Origin: Prochlorococcus sp. AG-311-J23
GTDB taxonomy: Bacteria > Cyanobacteriota > Cyanobacteriia > PCC-6307 > Cyanobiaceae
Length of the DNA: 64,000 nt
Direction: 5' to 3'
Assembly: GCA_003284375.1 (NCBI GenBank)
Contig: QBVL01000002.1
Span: 96,821-160,820, forward strand
Shown here: piece after piece, positions 19,629 to 28,236 of the stretch
Numbering within the stretch: position 1 is the first letter of the stretch
Layout: each line of letters opens with the position of its first letter
Program-made: the position numbers and the translations under genes
Notes under the pieces: generated by a model
Told to the model about the DNA's origin: nothing
The model's database searches: none
The model's input: only the letters and a program-made list of their open reading frames with translations

Positions 19629-20933
19629 TCAAATATTTCTAACCTGGTAACCTATATCTTCTCGAAAATGCATACCATTAAAATTGATTTTTTTTAGGTT
19701 AGAGTAGGCTAAATCGAAAGCTTTGTCGAAACTTTCTCCCTGAGCAACTACTGAAAGTACTCTGCCTCCCGAAGTAATTATATTGTCAAATTTGTCGACT
19801 GTGGTGCCTGCATGAAAAATTTGGAGTGAAGAATTTGATTCAACATTGATGTCAATCTTGTCACCTTTTTGTGGACTTTCGGGATATCCCCTAGATGCTG
19901 CAACTATACAAGCACTGCATTCAGCATTATATGTAAGTTTTGGTGCGTTTTTAATCTCTCCTCGAGCACAAGCAAAAAGAACAGAAGCAAATTCCTTTCC
20001 CATTAAGGGCATTAAAGCTTGACATTCTGGATCCCCAAAGCGGCAATTAAATTCAATAACTTTTGGCCCTGACGATGTAAGCATTAAGCCGGCATAAATG
20101 ACCCCAATGTAGTTGATATTCTTTTTTCTTAAACCTTTTAAAGTTGGGAAAAGAACCAGTTCAGTTAAGTATTGAAGATCTTGTTCGTTAATTAAAAGTG
20201 CAGGAGCATATGCTCCCATTCCGCCAGTATTTGGGCCATTGTCTCCATTAAGTAATCTTTTGTGATCCTGGGCTGGAGGAAGAACAATTAATCTCTCTCC
20301 ATCACAAAGGGCAAAAATAGAAACTTCTGGTCCTTCAATTTTTTCTTCGAGAATAACTTTATTTCCTGCGGAGCCAAACTTTCCAGAAAATATGTCCTTA
20401 ATTGCTTCCTCGGATTCCTCAATGGTGTCACAAACAGTGACACCTTTACCTGCCGCAAGACCATCTGCTTTGACAACTAGAGGTTGGTTGAATCTTCTAA
20501 GAATTTCTAGTGCTTCTTCTTTAGAGTTTGTTGACCAGTACTTGGCTGTAGGTATATTGTTCTCCAACATTAAAGCTTTAGACCAGTCTTTACTTGCCTC
20601 TAATTGAGCACCATCTTTACCTGGACCAAAAACTGTTAATCCTGCTTCACGCATTTTATCTGCCAAGCCCTCAGCTAAAGGCACTTCAGGCCCAATGATG
20701 ATTAAATTAATTCCAAGTAGTTGAGATTCCTCAATAATCGTTTGTGCATTTTCATCTTTAGGTCTTAGGCAAATACATTTTTTAAAGTTGGCAGTCCCAC
20801 CATTTCCTGGACAAACATATATTTGTTCAATAGATTCATTTTTTGATAGAGCCCAAGCAATAGAGTTTTCTCTTCCTCCACTTCCAATTATTAGTATTTT
20901 TTTTAATTCCTCAGTCTTTTGATTCTTGGTCAT
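19629..20933 (-). CDS. purD: phosphoribosylamine--glycine ligase
   Basis: Second enzyme of purine synthesis, joining glycine to phosphoribosylamine with ATP. An ATP-grasp protein of 434 residues. The N-terminal domain has ILIIGSGGRENSIAWALS. The ATP-grasp core has VVKADGLAAGKGVTVCD, NTGGMGAYAPA, and EFNCRFGDPECQALMPLM; the C-terminal domain has AGTTVDKFDNIITSGGRVL. Fifteen bases before nblS on the same strand, and 188 bp from the divergent purC, so the two purine genes share a control region. Confidence 0.97.
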   Translation of the reverse strand: MTKNQKTEELKKILIIGSGGRENSIAWALSKNESIEQIYVCPGNGGTANFKKCICLRPKDENAQTIIEESQLLGINLIIIGPEVPLAEGLADKMREAGLTVFGPGKDGAQLEASKDWSKALMLENNIPTAKYWSTNSKEEALEILRRFNQPLVVKADGLAAGKGVTVCDTIEESEEAIKDIFSGKFGSAGNKVILEEKIEGPEVSIFALCDGERLIVLPPAQDHKRLLNGDNGPNTGGMGAYAPALLINEQDLQYLTELVLFPTLKGLRKKNINYIGVIYAGLMLTSSGPKVIEFNCRFGDPECQALMPLMGKEFASVLFACARGEIKNAPKLTYNAECSACIVAASRGYPESPQKGDKIDINVESNSSLQIFHAGTTVDKFDNIITSGGRVLSVVAQGESFDKAFDLAYSNLKKINFNGMHFREDIGYQVRNI

Positions 20934-21121
20934 GAATTACTTTTGGTTGAATGAAAAAATAGTTTTAGTGGATCTTTAATTCCCTTTTGATTATTAGTTA
21001 ATACATATCTTGAAGATAAGTTATTTAGTTGTTTGAATTTTAGCTTTTGAATAAATTTGTCTTGATTGAAGTGATTTTTGAAGCATTGTCTATTTATACT
21101 AATTAGATATCTGAGGCATTA

Positions 21122-21865
21122 ATGAATCATATCCATGGATCACTAATTTATGAAGGCAAGGCAAAAAGAGTTTTTGCTTGTGAAAATCCAAATAGGGTTT
21201 TAATAGAGTTCAAAAATGATGCTACAGCTTTTAACGCAAAAAAACGATCAGAGATCGAAGGTAAAGGGCGCCTGAATTGCAAAATTTCTGCGGCACTTTT
21301 TAAATTGCTTGAATTGAATGGAATTCCCACGCACTTTATAAAACTTCAATCGGAAACATTCATGATTGCCGATAAAATTAAAGTAATCCCTTTAGAAGTT
21401 GTTATTCGCAATATTGCTACAGGTTCATTATGTAGAGAAACACCGATCAATCAAGGAACAATCTTAAACCCGCCACTCCTTGATTTTTATTATAAAGATG
21501 ATGAATTAGGAGACCCTATACTAACTGAAAGAAGAATTAAGTTGCTTGATGTGATTACTCCTTCTCAGATAGAAGAAGTAGAGAAAATTACTAGAAGTGT
21601 AAATAAAATTTTAAAAGAATATTTTGATTCACTCGATTTATTATTGGTTGATTTTAAATTAGAGTTCGGTTTTAACTCTTTAAGCAAAATTGTGATAGCT
21701 GATGAAATAAGTCCAGATAATTGTAGGTTTTGGGATAAAACAAATTCTGACCCCAAGGGACGTATCCTTGACAAAGATCGCTTTCGGCAAGATCTTGGAG
21801 GGGTCATAGATGCTTATGAGGAGATTTTGAAACGTATAGAAAAAGACTCTTCTAATGGTTCTTGA
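21122..21865 (+). CDS. purC: phosphoribosylaminoimidazole-succinocarboxamide synthase
   Basis: Joins aspartate to CAIR in purine synthesis. 247 residues, usual length. Motifs include YEGKAKRVF at the start, [33 protein letters not shown], and the conserved [13 protein letters not shown] near the C-terminus. It lies divergent from purD with 188 bp between. The stop is 45 bp from the Omp85 gene. Confidence 0.96.
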   Translation: MNHIHGSLIYEGKAKRVFACENPNRVLIEFKNDATAFNAKKRSEIEGKGRLNCKISAALFKLLELNGIPTHFIKLQSETFMIADKIKVIPLEVVIRNIATGSLCRETPINQGTILNPPLLDFYYKDDELGDPILTERRIKLLDVITPSQIEEVEKITRSVNKILKEYFDSLDLLLVDFKLEFGFNSLSKIVIADEISPDNCRFWDKTNSDPKGRILDKDRFRQDLGGVIDAYEEILKRIEKDSSNGS

Positions 21866-21910
21866 TCAAATTATTCTTAGCCAAAGATTCCCTCATTTTA
21901 TTGAATTGCT

Positions 21911-24220
21911 TTGAAAGCTATGTTCAAAAGACCCCCCATCTCTGATAAAAAATTAATAAGCAAAAGTGCATATGCAATTGCTTTGGTAGTTCCTTTTATT
22001 AGTCTTTTTGGAGAAACTAAAGCTTCTAAAATAATCTCAAGTGAAAATCAATTTTTTGTTGAAAATAAGCTGACTGAAAATTTAAAATATACTCACCAAT
22101 CAAATCATAGATTTAATTTAAATCTTGATAACTTTTTAGTTTCTGAGGGGGACAATCAAAATGATAAAAATACTCTTGTTGAAGAACAAAGAGTATTAAT
22201 TTCAGAAATTATTATTGAGGGACTTGAAGATCATCCCGACAAAGAACGCTTGGAAGTAATTGCTTATGATGCAATGTTAATTAGACCAGGTAGTAAAGTT
22301 ACAAGTGAAGATGTTAAGAAGGATTTAGATCGAATTTATTCAACTGGCTGGTTCTCTGGCGCGAAAATCGAGTCTTTGCAGAGTGCTATAGGAGTTCAAC
22401 TTTTGATTAAGATTGAACCTAATCCGATATTAAATAATATAAGTATTATTCCGCTTGAAAGAAAACTATCGAATACAAAAATAAATGAGGTTTTTAATAA
22501 TGATTATGGAAAAACCTTAAATCTCAACACTCTTCAAATAAGGATTAAAGAAATTAAGAATTGGTATAGTACTCAAGGATACTCGTTGGCAAGAATATCT
22601 GGTCCAAGCCGTGTCACTAAAGAAGGGAGAGTTGAACTGAATATTCAGGAAGGATATATTGCTGGCATTCAGATAAATTTTATAGATGAAGATGGAAATA
22701 CAGAAGATGAAAAAGGTAAGTTAATAGAAGGAAAAACAAAGAAGTGGGTAATTGAAAGAGAATTAATTACTAAAGTTGGAGATATTTTTAATAGAAATAA
22801 ATTAGAATCAGATATTAAAAGATTATACTCAACGTCACTTTTTAATGATGTTAAAGTCACTCTTAAACCAGTAAGTTCTGAGCCTGGAAAGATTATAGTT
22901 TCACTAGGCATAACAGAGCAAAGAACAGGTTCATTGACTGGAGGACTTGGTTATAGCGGAGGACAAGGTGTATTTGGGCAGATCGGATTGCAAGAGTCCA
23001 ATTTGGTTGGGAGAGCATGGTCGTCAAATATGAATTTGACTTATGGAGAATATGGTGCGCTCCTGAATCTTTCTTTATATGATCCCTGGATTAAAAATGA
23101 TAAATATAGAACATCTCTAAGAACTTCATTATATTTAAGTAGAGAAGTTCCTCAAGAATTTAGAAGTCAAGATGGCGGAAGTATTAGAGGAGTTACAGAT
23201 AGATATAAAGCACCTAATTCATTAATAAGTTACGACACTAATCAATCTCAGAAGTTAGACGTAAACGATGATAATACTTTAATTGAAACTGGCCCATTTT
23301 CTAATCTTTCTTCTGCTCAGTTATCTGCACCCCAATTTAGCTGGTTTGATTACGAGGGCGACTCTATTGTTCTTGAGCGAACAGGAGGAGGTTTCTCTTT
23401 GGCAAGACCTCTGAATGGTGGTCAGCCTTTAAAAAAGGTTCCTTGGAGTGTACTTATTGGTGCAAATTTCCAGAAGGTTAAGCCAATAGACTATGCCGGA
23501 GATAAAAGACCTTATGGCGTAGCATCAACAAATTTTTTAGATGGTAAAGTTCCTGAGAATGAAGTTGTTTGTGTCGCATATAATTGCTCTACAGAAAATA
23601 CATTAGTTAGTTTCAAAAGTGCCGTTACTTACAATAATTTAGATAATTCAAGAAATCCAACTTCCGGAGATTATTTAAATATTGGATCTGAACAATTTTT
23701 TAGTTTAGGTGAGAATTCACCTACTTTTAATAGAACTAGGGTTAATTATTCTCGTTTTTATCCTGTTAATTGGCTGAAGTTTCATAAGGGTTGTCGCCCC
23801 AAGCCTGGTGAAAAATCAGATTGCTCACAATCGATAGGTTTTCAAGCAAAGATTGGAACAATCATCGGAGATCTACCACCTTATGAAGCATTTTGCTTAG
23901 GAGGAGCCAGTTCTGTTAGAGGTTGGAACTCTTGTGACCTAGGCGTCGCAAGAAATTTTGGAGAGGCAACAGGAGAATACAGATTTCCTATTTGGCGATT
24001 AGTTTCCGGGGTCTTATTTGTTGATGCAGGCTCTGATTTTGGTTCTCAATCAAATGTTCCAGGGAAGCCTGGAAAAATCCTAGAAAAACCAGGATCTGGT
24101 TTTTCTGTTGGACCTGGAGCAGTCATTAACACACCTGTGGGCCCCATTCGGATAGAGGCAGCTACTCAAGATTTCAGTGGTAATTGGCGCTATAACATAG
24201 GAATTGGCTGGAAATTCTAG
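21911..24220 (+). CDS. Omp85/BamA family outer-membrane assembly protein
   Basis: A 769-residue exported protein with an N-terminal signal region (AYAIALVVPFISLFG), then about three POTRA domains (for example ISEIIIEGLEDHPDKERLEV near 95 and LITKVGDIFNRNKLESDIKR near 280). A C-terminal 16-strand barrel follows, with GLGYSGGQGVFGQIGLQESNLVGR and FCLGGASSVRGW, the latter being the loop-6 VRGF/Y-type motif. The end GNWRYNIGIGWKF has the terminal aromatic of outer-membrane proteins. It inserts beta-barrel proteins in the outer membrane. The TTG at 21911 or the ATG at 21920 could be the start. The lpxC GTG overlaps its stop, linking it to lipid A synthesis. Confidence 0.9.
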   Translation: MKAMFKRPPISDKKLISKSAYAIALVVPFISLFGETKASKIISSENQFFVENKLTENLKYTHQSNHRFNLNLDNFLVSEGDNQNDKNTLVEEQRVLISEIIIEGLEDHPDKERLEVIAYDAMLIRPGSKVTSEDVKKDLDRIYSTGWFSGAKIESLQSAIGVQLLIKIEPNPILNNISIIPLERKLSNTKINEVFNNDYGKTLNLNTLQIRIKEIKNWYSTQGYSLARISGPSRVTKEGRVELNIQEGYIAGIQINFIDEDGNTEDEKGKLIEGKTKKWVIERELITKVGDIFNRNKLESDIKRLYSTSLFNDVKVTLKPVSSEPGKIIVSLGITEQRTGSLTGGLGYSGGQGVFGQIGLQESNLVGRAWSSNMNLTYGEYGALLNLSLYDPWIKNDKYRTSLRTSLYLSREVPQEFRSQDGGSIRGVTDRYKAPNSLISYDTNQSQKLDVNDDNTLIETGPFSNLSSAQLSAPQFSWFDYEGDSIVLERTGGGFSLARPLNGGQPLKKVPWSVLIGANFQKVKPIDYAGDKRPYGVASTNFLDGKVPENEVVCVAYNCSTENTLVSFKSAVTYNNLDNSRNPTSGDYLNIGSEQFFSLGENSPTFNRTRVNYSRFYPVNWLKFHKGCRPKPGEKSDCSQSIGFQAKIGTIIGDLPPYEAFCLGGASSVRGWNSCDLGVARNFGEATGEYRFPIWRLVSGVLFVDAGSDFGSQSNVPGKPGKILEKPGSGFSVGPGAVINTPVGPIRIEAATQDFSGNWRYNIGIGWKF

Positions 24221-25065
24221 TGTTCACCTTCCCCAATGACTATGAAGAAGGTTGGACGCTTCAAAATGAGATTGAAAAAGATGGTATTGGATTGCATACA
24301 GGTCTTAAATGCACAGTCATAATTAAGCCAACAGAATTAGCTGGATTTCATATCTCTTTTTCAAATGAACCTAATAAAGTTACCCTCATAGATATTTCCC
24401 AAGTAAGGAATACTCCTTTATGCACAACTCTTGATATCAATGAAAAAAAAGTAGCTACCGTTGAACACTTGCTGGCTTCATTAATTGGATCAGGCTTAAC
24501 TCATGCACTTATAGAGATAACTGGCAATGAGATTCCCTTGCTTGATGGTTCTGCTATTGGTTGGATCGAAGAAATTCAAAAGGTAGGAATGGTTAATCCC
24601 ATTACATCTCCTAGACCAAGGCCAGAAATCAAATCTCCAATTTTTGTGAGCAAAGGAGAAAGTGTGATTTTTGCAATACCATCAAAAAAATTGAAATTAG
24701 TAGGTTTGATTGATTTCCCATATAAGGCAATTGGTCAGCAAATGTTTTCCATTGAGATGTCCCCAAATAATTTTGTTAAAGAAATTGCACCTGCACGAAC
24801 TTTTGGCTTTCTTGATCAGTTAGAAGAATTAAAGAAAGCTGGTCTAATCAAAGGAGGAGCTCTTGAAAATGCGTTAGTTTGTAATGGAGATTCTTGGGTG
24901 AATCCACCCTTGAGATTTTCAAACGAACCAGTGCGTCATAAATTGCTTGACTTGATTGGAGATTTAGCTTTTGTTGGATTACCGAAAGCTCAAATTTTTG
25001 TTTACAAAGGGTCTCACGCACTTCATGCTGAATTTGCAGCTTCTCTTCACAAGGTATTAACTTAA
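24220..25065 (+). CDS. lpxC: UDP-3-O-acyl-GlcNAc deacetylase
   Basis: Zinc deacetylase for the committed step of lipid A synthesis. 281 residues with two alpha/beta sandwich domains. The N-terminal GIGLHTGLKCTV, the zinc site TVEHLLASLIGSGLTHALIE (first His), PLLDGSAIGW, and the C-terminal RHKLLDLIGDLAFVG (second His and the Asp) with GSHALH are all intact. The GTG start overlaps the last base of the Omp85 stop codon (TAG/GTG), so translation is probably coupled. Confidence 0.95.
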   Translation: MFTFPNDYEEGWTLQNEIEKDGIGLHTGLKCTVIIKPTELAGFHISFSNEPNKVTLIDISQVRNTPLCTTLDINEKKVATVEHLLASLIGSGLTHALIEITGNEIPLLDGSAIGWIEEIQKVGMVNPITSPRPRPEIKSPIFVSKGESVIFAIPSKKLKLVGLIDFPYKAIGQQMFSIEMSPNNFVKEIAPARTFGFLDQLEELKKAGLIKGGALENALVCNGDSWVNPPLRFSNEPVRHKLLDLIGDLAFVGLPKAQIFVYKGSHALHAEFAASLHKVLT

Positions 25066-25077
25066 TTAAATCTAATT

Positions 25078-25536
25078 TTGACTGACATTTCTTCTTCTCA
25101 ACCTCTTGTTTTAAATAGTGAGCAAATAATGGGGCTTTTGCCTCATAGATATCCCTTTGCTCTTGTTGACAGAGTTATAGAACATGATCAAGGAAAGAAA
25201 GCTGTGGCAATAAAAAATGTCACTCTTAATGAGCCTCAATTTCAAGGCCATTTCCCCGATAGACCCTTAATGCCAGGAGTTTTAATAGTTGAAGCAATGG
25301 CTCAGGTAGGTGGTTTGATTGTTTCTCAAATGCCTGATCTTCCAAAAGGACTTTTTGTGTTCGCTGGGATTGATTCAGTTAGGTTTAGGCGTCCAGTTGT
25401 CCCTGGAGATCAATTATTGATATCTTGTGAGTTGATAAGTATCAAAAGAAAGAGATTTGGGAAAGTTAGGGGAGAAGCAAAAGTTGATGATCAGTTGGTT
25501 TGTTCTGGAGATTTGATGTTCTCTCTTATGGATTGA
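25078..25536 (+). CDS. fabZ: 3-hydroxyacyl-ACP dehydratase FabZ
   Basis: Dehydrates 3-hydroxyacyl-ACP in fatty acid elongation; its substrate is also used by LpxA for lipid A. 152 residues with a single hot-dog fold: [14 protein letters not shown] (active His) and [22 protein letters not shown] (active Glu). The start is TTG at 25078. It lies between lpxC and lpxA, a position found in many Gram-negative bacteria, and is separated from lpxA by one base. Confidence 0.96.
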   Translation: MTDISSSQPLVLNSEQIMGLLPHRYPFALVDRVIEHDQGKKAVAIKNVTLNEPQFQGHFPDRPLMPGVLIVEAMAQVGGLIVSQMPDLPKGLFVFAGIDSVRFRRPVVPGDQLLISCELISIKRKRFGKVRGEAKVDDQLVCSGDLMFSLMD

Positions 25537-25537
25537 A

Positions 25538-26392
25538 GTGATGAGTAAACTTCAATCTTCTGAGAGCTTAATTACAGATAACAAAGTAAATATTCATGAA
25601 TTTGCAGACGTCTCTCCCAAAGCTGAACTTGGGATAGGTGTAAGGGTAGGTTCAGGGGCTGTTGTTGGTCCAGATGTGATTGTTGGTTCTAATACTTGGA
25701 TAGGACCAAATGTAATTATCGAGGGGAAAGTAAAAATAGGCTCAAATAATAAGATTTTTCCAGGAGCATGTATTGGATTAGAACCCCAAGATTTGAAGTA
25801 TAGAGGAGATTCTACTGATGTTTTAATAGGAGATAATAATACTTTTAGAGAATGTGTAACTATTAATAGGGCTACCTTTGAAGGGGAGAAAACTATCGTT
25901 GGGAATCAGAATTTGTTAATGGCTTATTCACATTTAGGACATAATTGTGAAATTGGAAACTGTGTAGTTATAGCTAATAGCGTGCAGGTTGCAGGTCACG
26001 TTGTCGTTGAAGATAGAGCTGTTATTGGGGGTTGCTTGGGGATACATCAATTTGTTCATATTGGTTATTTAGCTATGGTTGGAGGTATGACAAGAGTTGA
26101 TAGAGATGTTCCTCCATATTGTTTAGCAGAAGGTCATCCTGGAAGAATGCGTGGACTAAATAAAGTTGGAATTAAAAGGCAAAACATAGATAAAGAGAAT
26201 AAAGAAGAATATCTACAATTGAAAAGAATTTGGAACTTATTATTTAAATCTGAATATGTAATTTCTGATGGTTTAAAAATTGCAAGACAAGAGAATTTAT
26301 TACAATCTTCCACACGGTTATGTGGATTTATAGAACTCTCTATTGGAAGAGGTAGAAGAGGCCCAATGCCTTCTTTGTTGTCAAATAAATAA
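25538..26392 (+). CDS. lpxA: acyl-ACP--UDP-N-acetylglucosamine O-acyltransferase
   Basis: First enzyme of lipid A synthesis. 284 residues, mostly a left-handed parallel beta helix made of hexapeptides (VRVGSGAVVGPDVIVGSN, IGPNVIIEGKVKIG). The catalytic His is in MAYSHLGHNCEIGN. The C-terminal quarter is the usual helical domain, slightly Lys/Arg rich (GIKRQNIDKENKEEY). The stop of lpxA shares a base with the lpxB ATG (TAATG), so the genes are coupled. Confidence 0.95.
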   Translation: MMSKLQSSESLITDNKVNIHEFADVSPKAELGIGVRVGSGAVVGPDVIVGSNTWIGPNVIIEGKVKIGSNNKIFPGACIGLEPQDLKYRGDSTDVLIGDNNTFRECVTINRATFEGEKTIVGNQNLLMAYSHLGHNCEIGNCVVIANSVQVAGHVVVEDRAVIGGCLGIHQFVHIGYLAMVGGMTRVDRDVPPYCLAEGHPGRMRGLNKVGIKRQNIDKENKEEYLQLKRIWNLLFKSEYVISDGLKIARQENLLQSSTRLCGFIELSIGRGRRGPMPSLLSNK

Positions 26393-27567
26393 TGAAGTTG
26401 TTAATAAGTACTGGTGAAGTATCTGGGGACTTGCAGGGAAGTTTATTAATAAATGCTTTAAAGACTAATGCAGAAAAAAGGAAAATTGAATTAGATATAA
26501 TTGCTTTAGGCGGTGAAAGGATGAAAGAAGCAGGGGCTCAATTAATATCTAATACTTCCTCTATAGGTGCGATTGGTTTTTTAGAAGCTATTCCTTATAT
26601 TCTGCCAACTTTAAAAGCACAATCAAAAATTGACAATTACTTAAGCTCTTCCCCACCTGATGCAGTTGTTTTAATAGATTATATGGGGCCAAATATTCGA
26701 CTAGGATTAAAAGTAAAAAAAAAGTTCCCTAATATTCCCATAATATATTACATTGCCCCTCAAGAATGGGCATGGAGATTAGGTGACTCGGGTACAACTG
26801 ATTTGATTAGTTTTACGGATAAAATATTAGCCATCTTTGAGCAGGAAGCTAAATTTTATTCAAATAAGGGAGGAAATGTAAAATTTGTTGGTCATCCAAT
26901 GTTGGATTTCTATAGAAATATTCCTACTAAAGAGGAATCTTTAAAAAAAATAGGATTAAATTCTGATCAGAAACCTCTTCTTATTATTCCAGCTTCTCGA
27001 AAACAAGAACTTAAATATATTTTACCTACGTTGCTAAAAGCGGCTAAGCTTCTCCAAGAAAAAGATCCTTCTATTACTGTTCTAATACCATCTGGATTAA
27101 ATGAATTTGATGAACTATTAAATAATTCATTAAAAGAATATGGTGTGACTGGAAGGATTATTTTGTCGAATGAAGTTGATGGTTTAAAACCATTTCTATT
27201 CTCAGCGGCCCATCTGGCTTTAGCTAAGTCTGGGACGATAAATATGGAATTAGCTCTAAACTCAGTTCCACAAATCGTTGGATATAAAGTAAGCAGAGTC
27301 ACTGCTTTTTTTGCAAGATATTTATTGAGATTTAATGTTAAATATATTTCCCCAGTTAATCTTCTTTTAAATAAAATGTTAATACCAGAGTTTGTACAAG
27401 AGGATTTTAAAGCCGAAAAAATTTTTAATGCAGCATTAAAAATCCTTGAAGATAATTCTACAAAAGAAGATATAATGATTGGTTATGAGATATTGAAAGA
27501 TAAATTAGGAAAGCCTGGAGTTACAAATAGAGCATCAAAGGATATTCTTGACTTATTAGTTCAATGA
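26392..27567 (+). CDS. lpxB: lipid-A-disaccharide synthase
   Basis: A GT19 glycosyltransferase that joins UDP-2,3-diacylglucosamine and lipid X. 391 residues with two Rossmann-type domains: LLISTGEVSGDLQGS at the N-terminus, ALGGERMKEAGAQL, YIAPQEWAWR, and in the C-terminal half VGHPMLDF, LPASRKQEL-like (IIPASRKQELKYI) and ALAKSGTINMELAL. It ends the lpxC-fabZ-lpxA-lpxB run. Its last four bases overlap the msrA ATG. Confidence 0.95.
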   Translation: MKLLISTGEVSGDLQGSLLINALKTNAEKRKIELDIIALGGERMKEAGAQLISNTSSIGAIGFLEAIPYILPTLKAQSKIDNYLSSSPPDAVVLIDYMGPNIRLGLKVKKKFPNIPIIYYIAPQEWAWRLGDSGTTDLISFTDKILAIFEQEAKFYSNKGGNVKFVGHPMLDFYRNIPTKEESLKKIGLNSDQKPLLIIPASRKQELKYILPTLLKAAKLLQEKDPSITVLIPSGLNEFDELLNNSLKEYGVTGRIILSNEVDGLKPFLFSAAHLALAKSGTINMELALNSVPQIVGYKVSRVTAFFARYLLRFNVKYISPVNLLLNKMLIPEFVQEDFKAEKIFNAALKILEDNSTKEDIMIGYEILKDKLGKPGVTNRASKDILDLLVQ

Positions 27568-28175
27568 TTCCTATGAATAAAATCTTTAGAAAAATAATAG
27601 TATTTTCAATTCTCCTGCAATTATTAATAGCTTGCCCTTTGAAGGTATTTGCAGAATCAGAAGAAGCTATTTTTGCAGGTGGTTGTTTTTGGTGCTTAGA
27701 ACATGATCTAGAGAAACTTGATGGAGTAGTTTCTGCCGAAAGTGGATACTCCGGAGGAGACTTGACGAATCCCACATATGGAAATCATAGTGGGCATCAA
27801 GAGGCTGTTAAAGTTATTTTTGATCCCAATTTTATAAGCTATAAGGATTTACTTCAACAATATTGGGTTAATATAGATCCTTTTGATAACGAGGGCCAAT
27901 TTTGTGATAGAGGTGATTCGTATAAGCCTGTTATTTTTACATCTAACCAAGAACAAGAGATTGATGCAAAAGAAAGTCAAGAAATTATTTCTGTTGCATT
28001 AAATGTACCCTTGGATCAACTAAAGGTTGATATTACTGACTCAAAAGCTTTTTGGAAAGCAGAGAAGTATCATCAAGACTTTGCAGTTAAAAATTCCATT
28101 AAATATAATTTTTATAGAACGAGTTGTGGTAGGGATAACAGACTTAAAAAAGTTTGGGGAGAATATAATCAATAA
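27564..28175 (+). CDS. msrA: peptide-methionine (S)-S-oxide reductase with export signal
   Basis: Reduces methionine-S-sulphoxide in oxidised proteins. The catalytic GGCFWCLEHDLEKLDGV and later NHSGHQEAVKV, CDRGDSYKPVIF and KYHQDF are intact. Unusually, about 30 residues precede the catalytic domain and form a signal sequence: basic NKIFRK, hydrophobic IIVFSILLQLLIAC, then PLKVFA. LIAC fits a lipobox and VFA-ES fits a signal peptidase I site, so it could be a lipoprotein or a soluble periplasmic/lumenal enzyme. Overlaps lpxB by 4 bp (ATG at 27564; a second ATG at 27573). Confidence 0.93.
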   Translation: MIPMNKIFRKIIVFSILLQLLIACPLKVFAESEEAIFAGGCFWCLEHDLEKLDGVVSAESGYSGGDLTNPTYGNHSGHQEAVKVIFDPNFISYKDLLQQYWVNIDPFDNEGQFCDRGDSYKPVIFTSNQEQEIDAKESQEIISVALNVPLDQLKVDITDSKAFWKAEKYHQDFAVKNSIKYNFYRTSCGRDNRLKKVWGEYNQ

Positions 28176-28181
28176 AAAATA

Positions 28182-28227
28182 ATATAATCAAAGGCTTTAA
28201 ATATATATTTAAAGCCTTTGATTATAT
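28182..28227. terminator. perfect 46-bp palindrome, bidirectional terminator
   Basis: The two 23-base halves (28182-28204 and 28205-28227) are exact reverse complements with core AAGGCTTTAAAT/ATTTAAAGCCTT. It lies between convergent msrA (ends 28175) and pepA (ends 28237). Though AT rich, its stem is very long, so a transcription terminator for both genes is the simplest reading. Confidence 0.85.
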
Positions 28228-28236
28228 GTAAAAATA

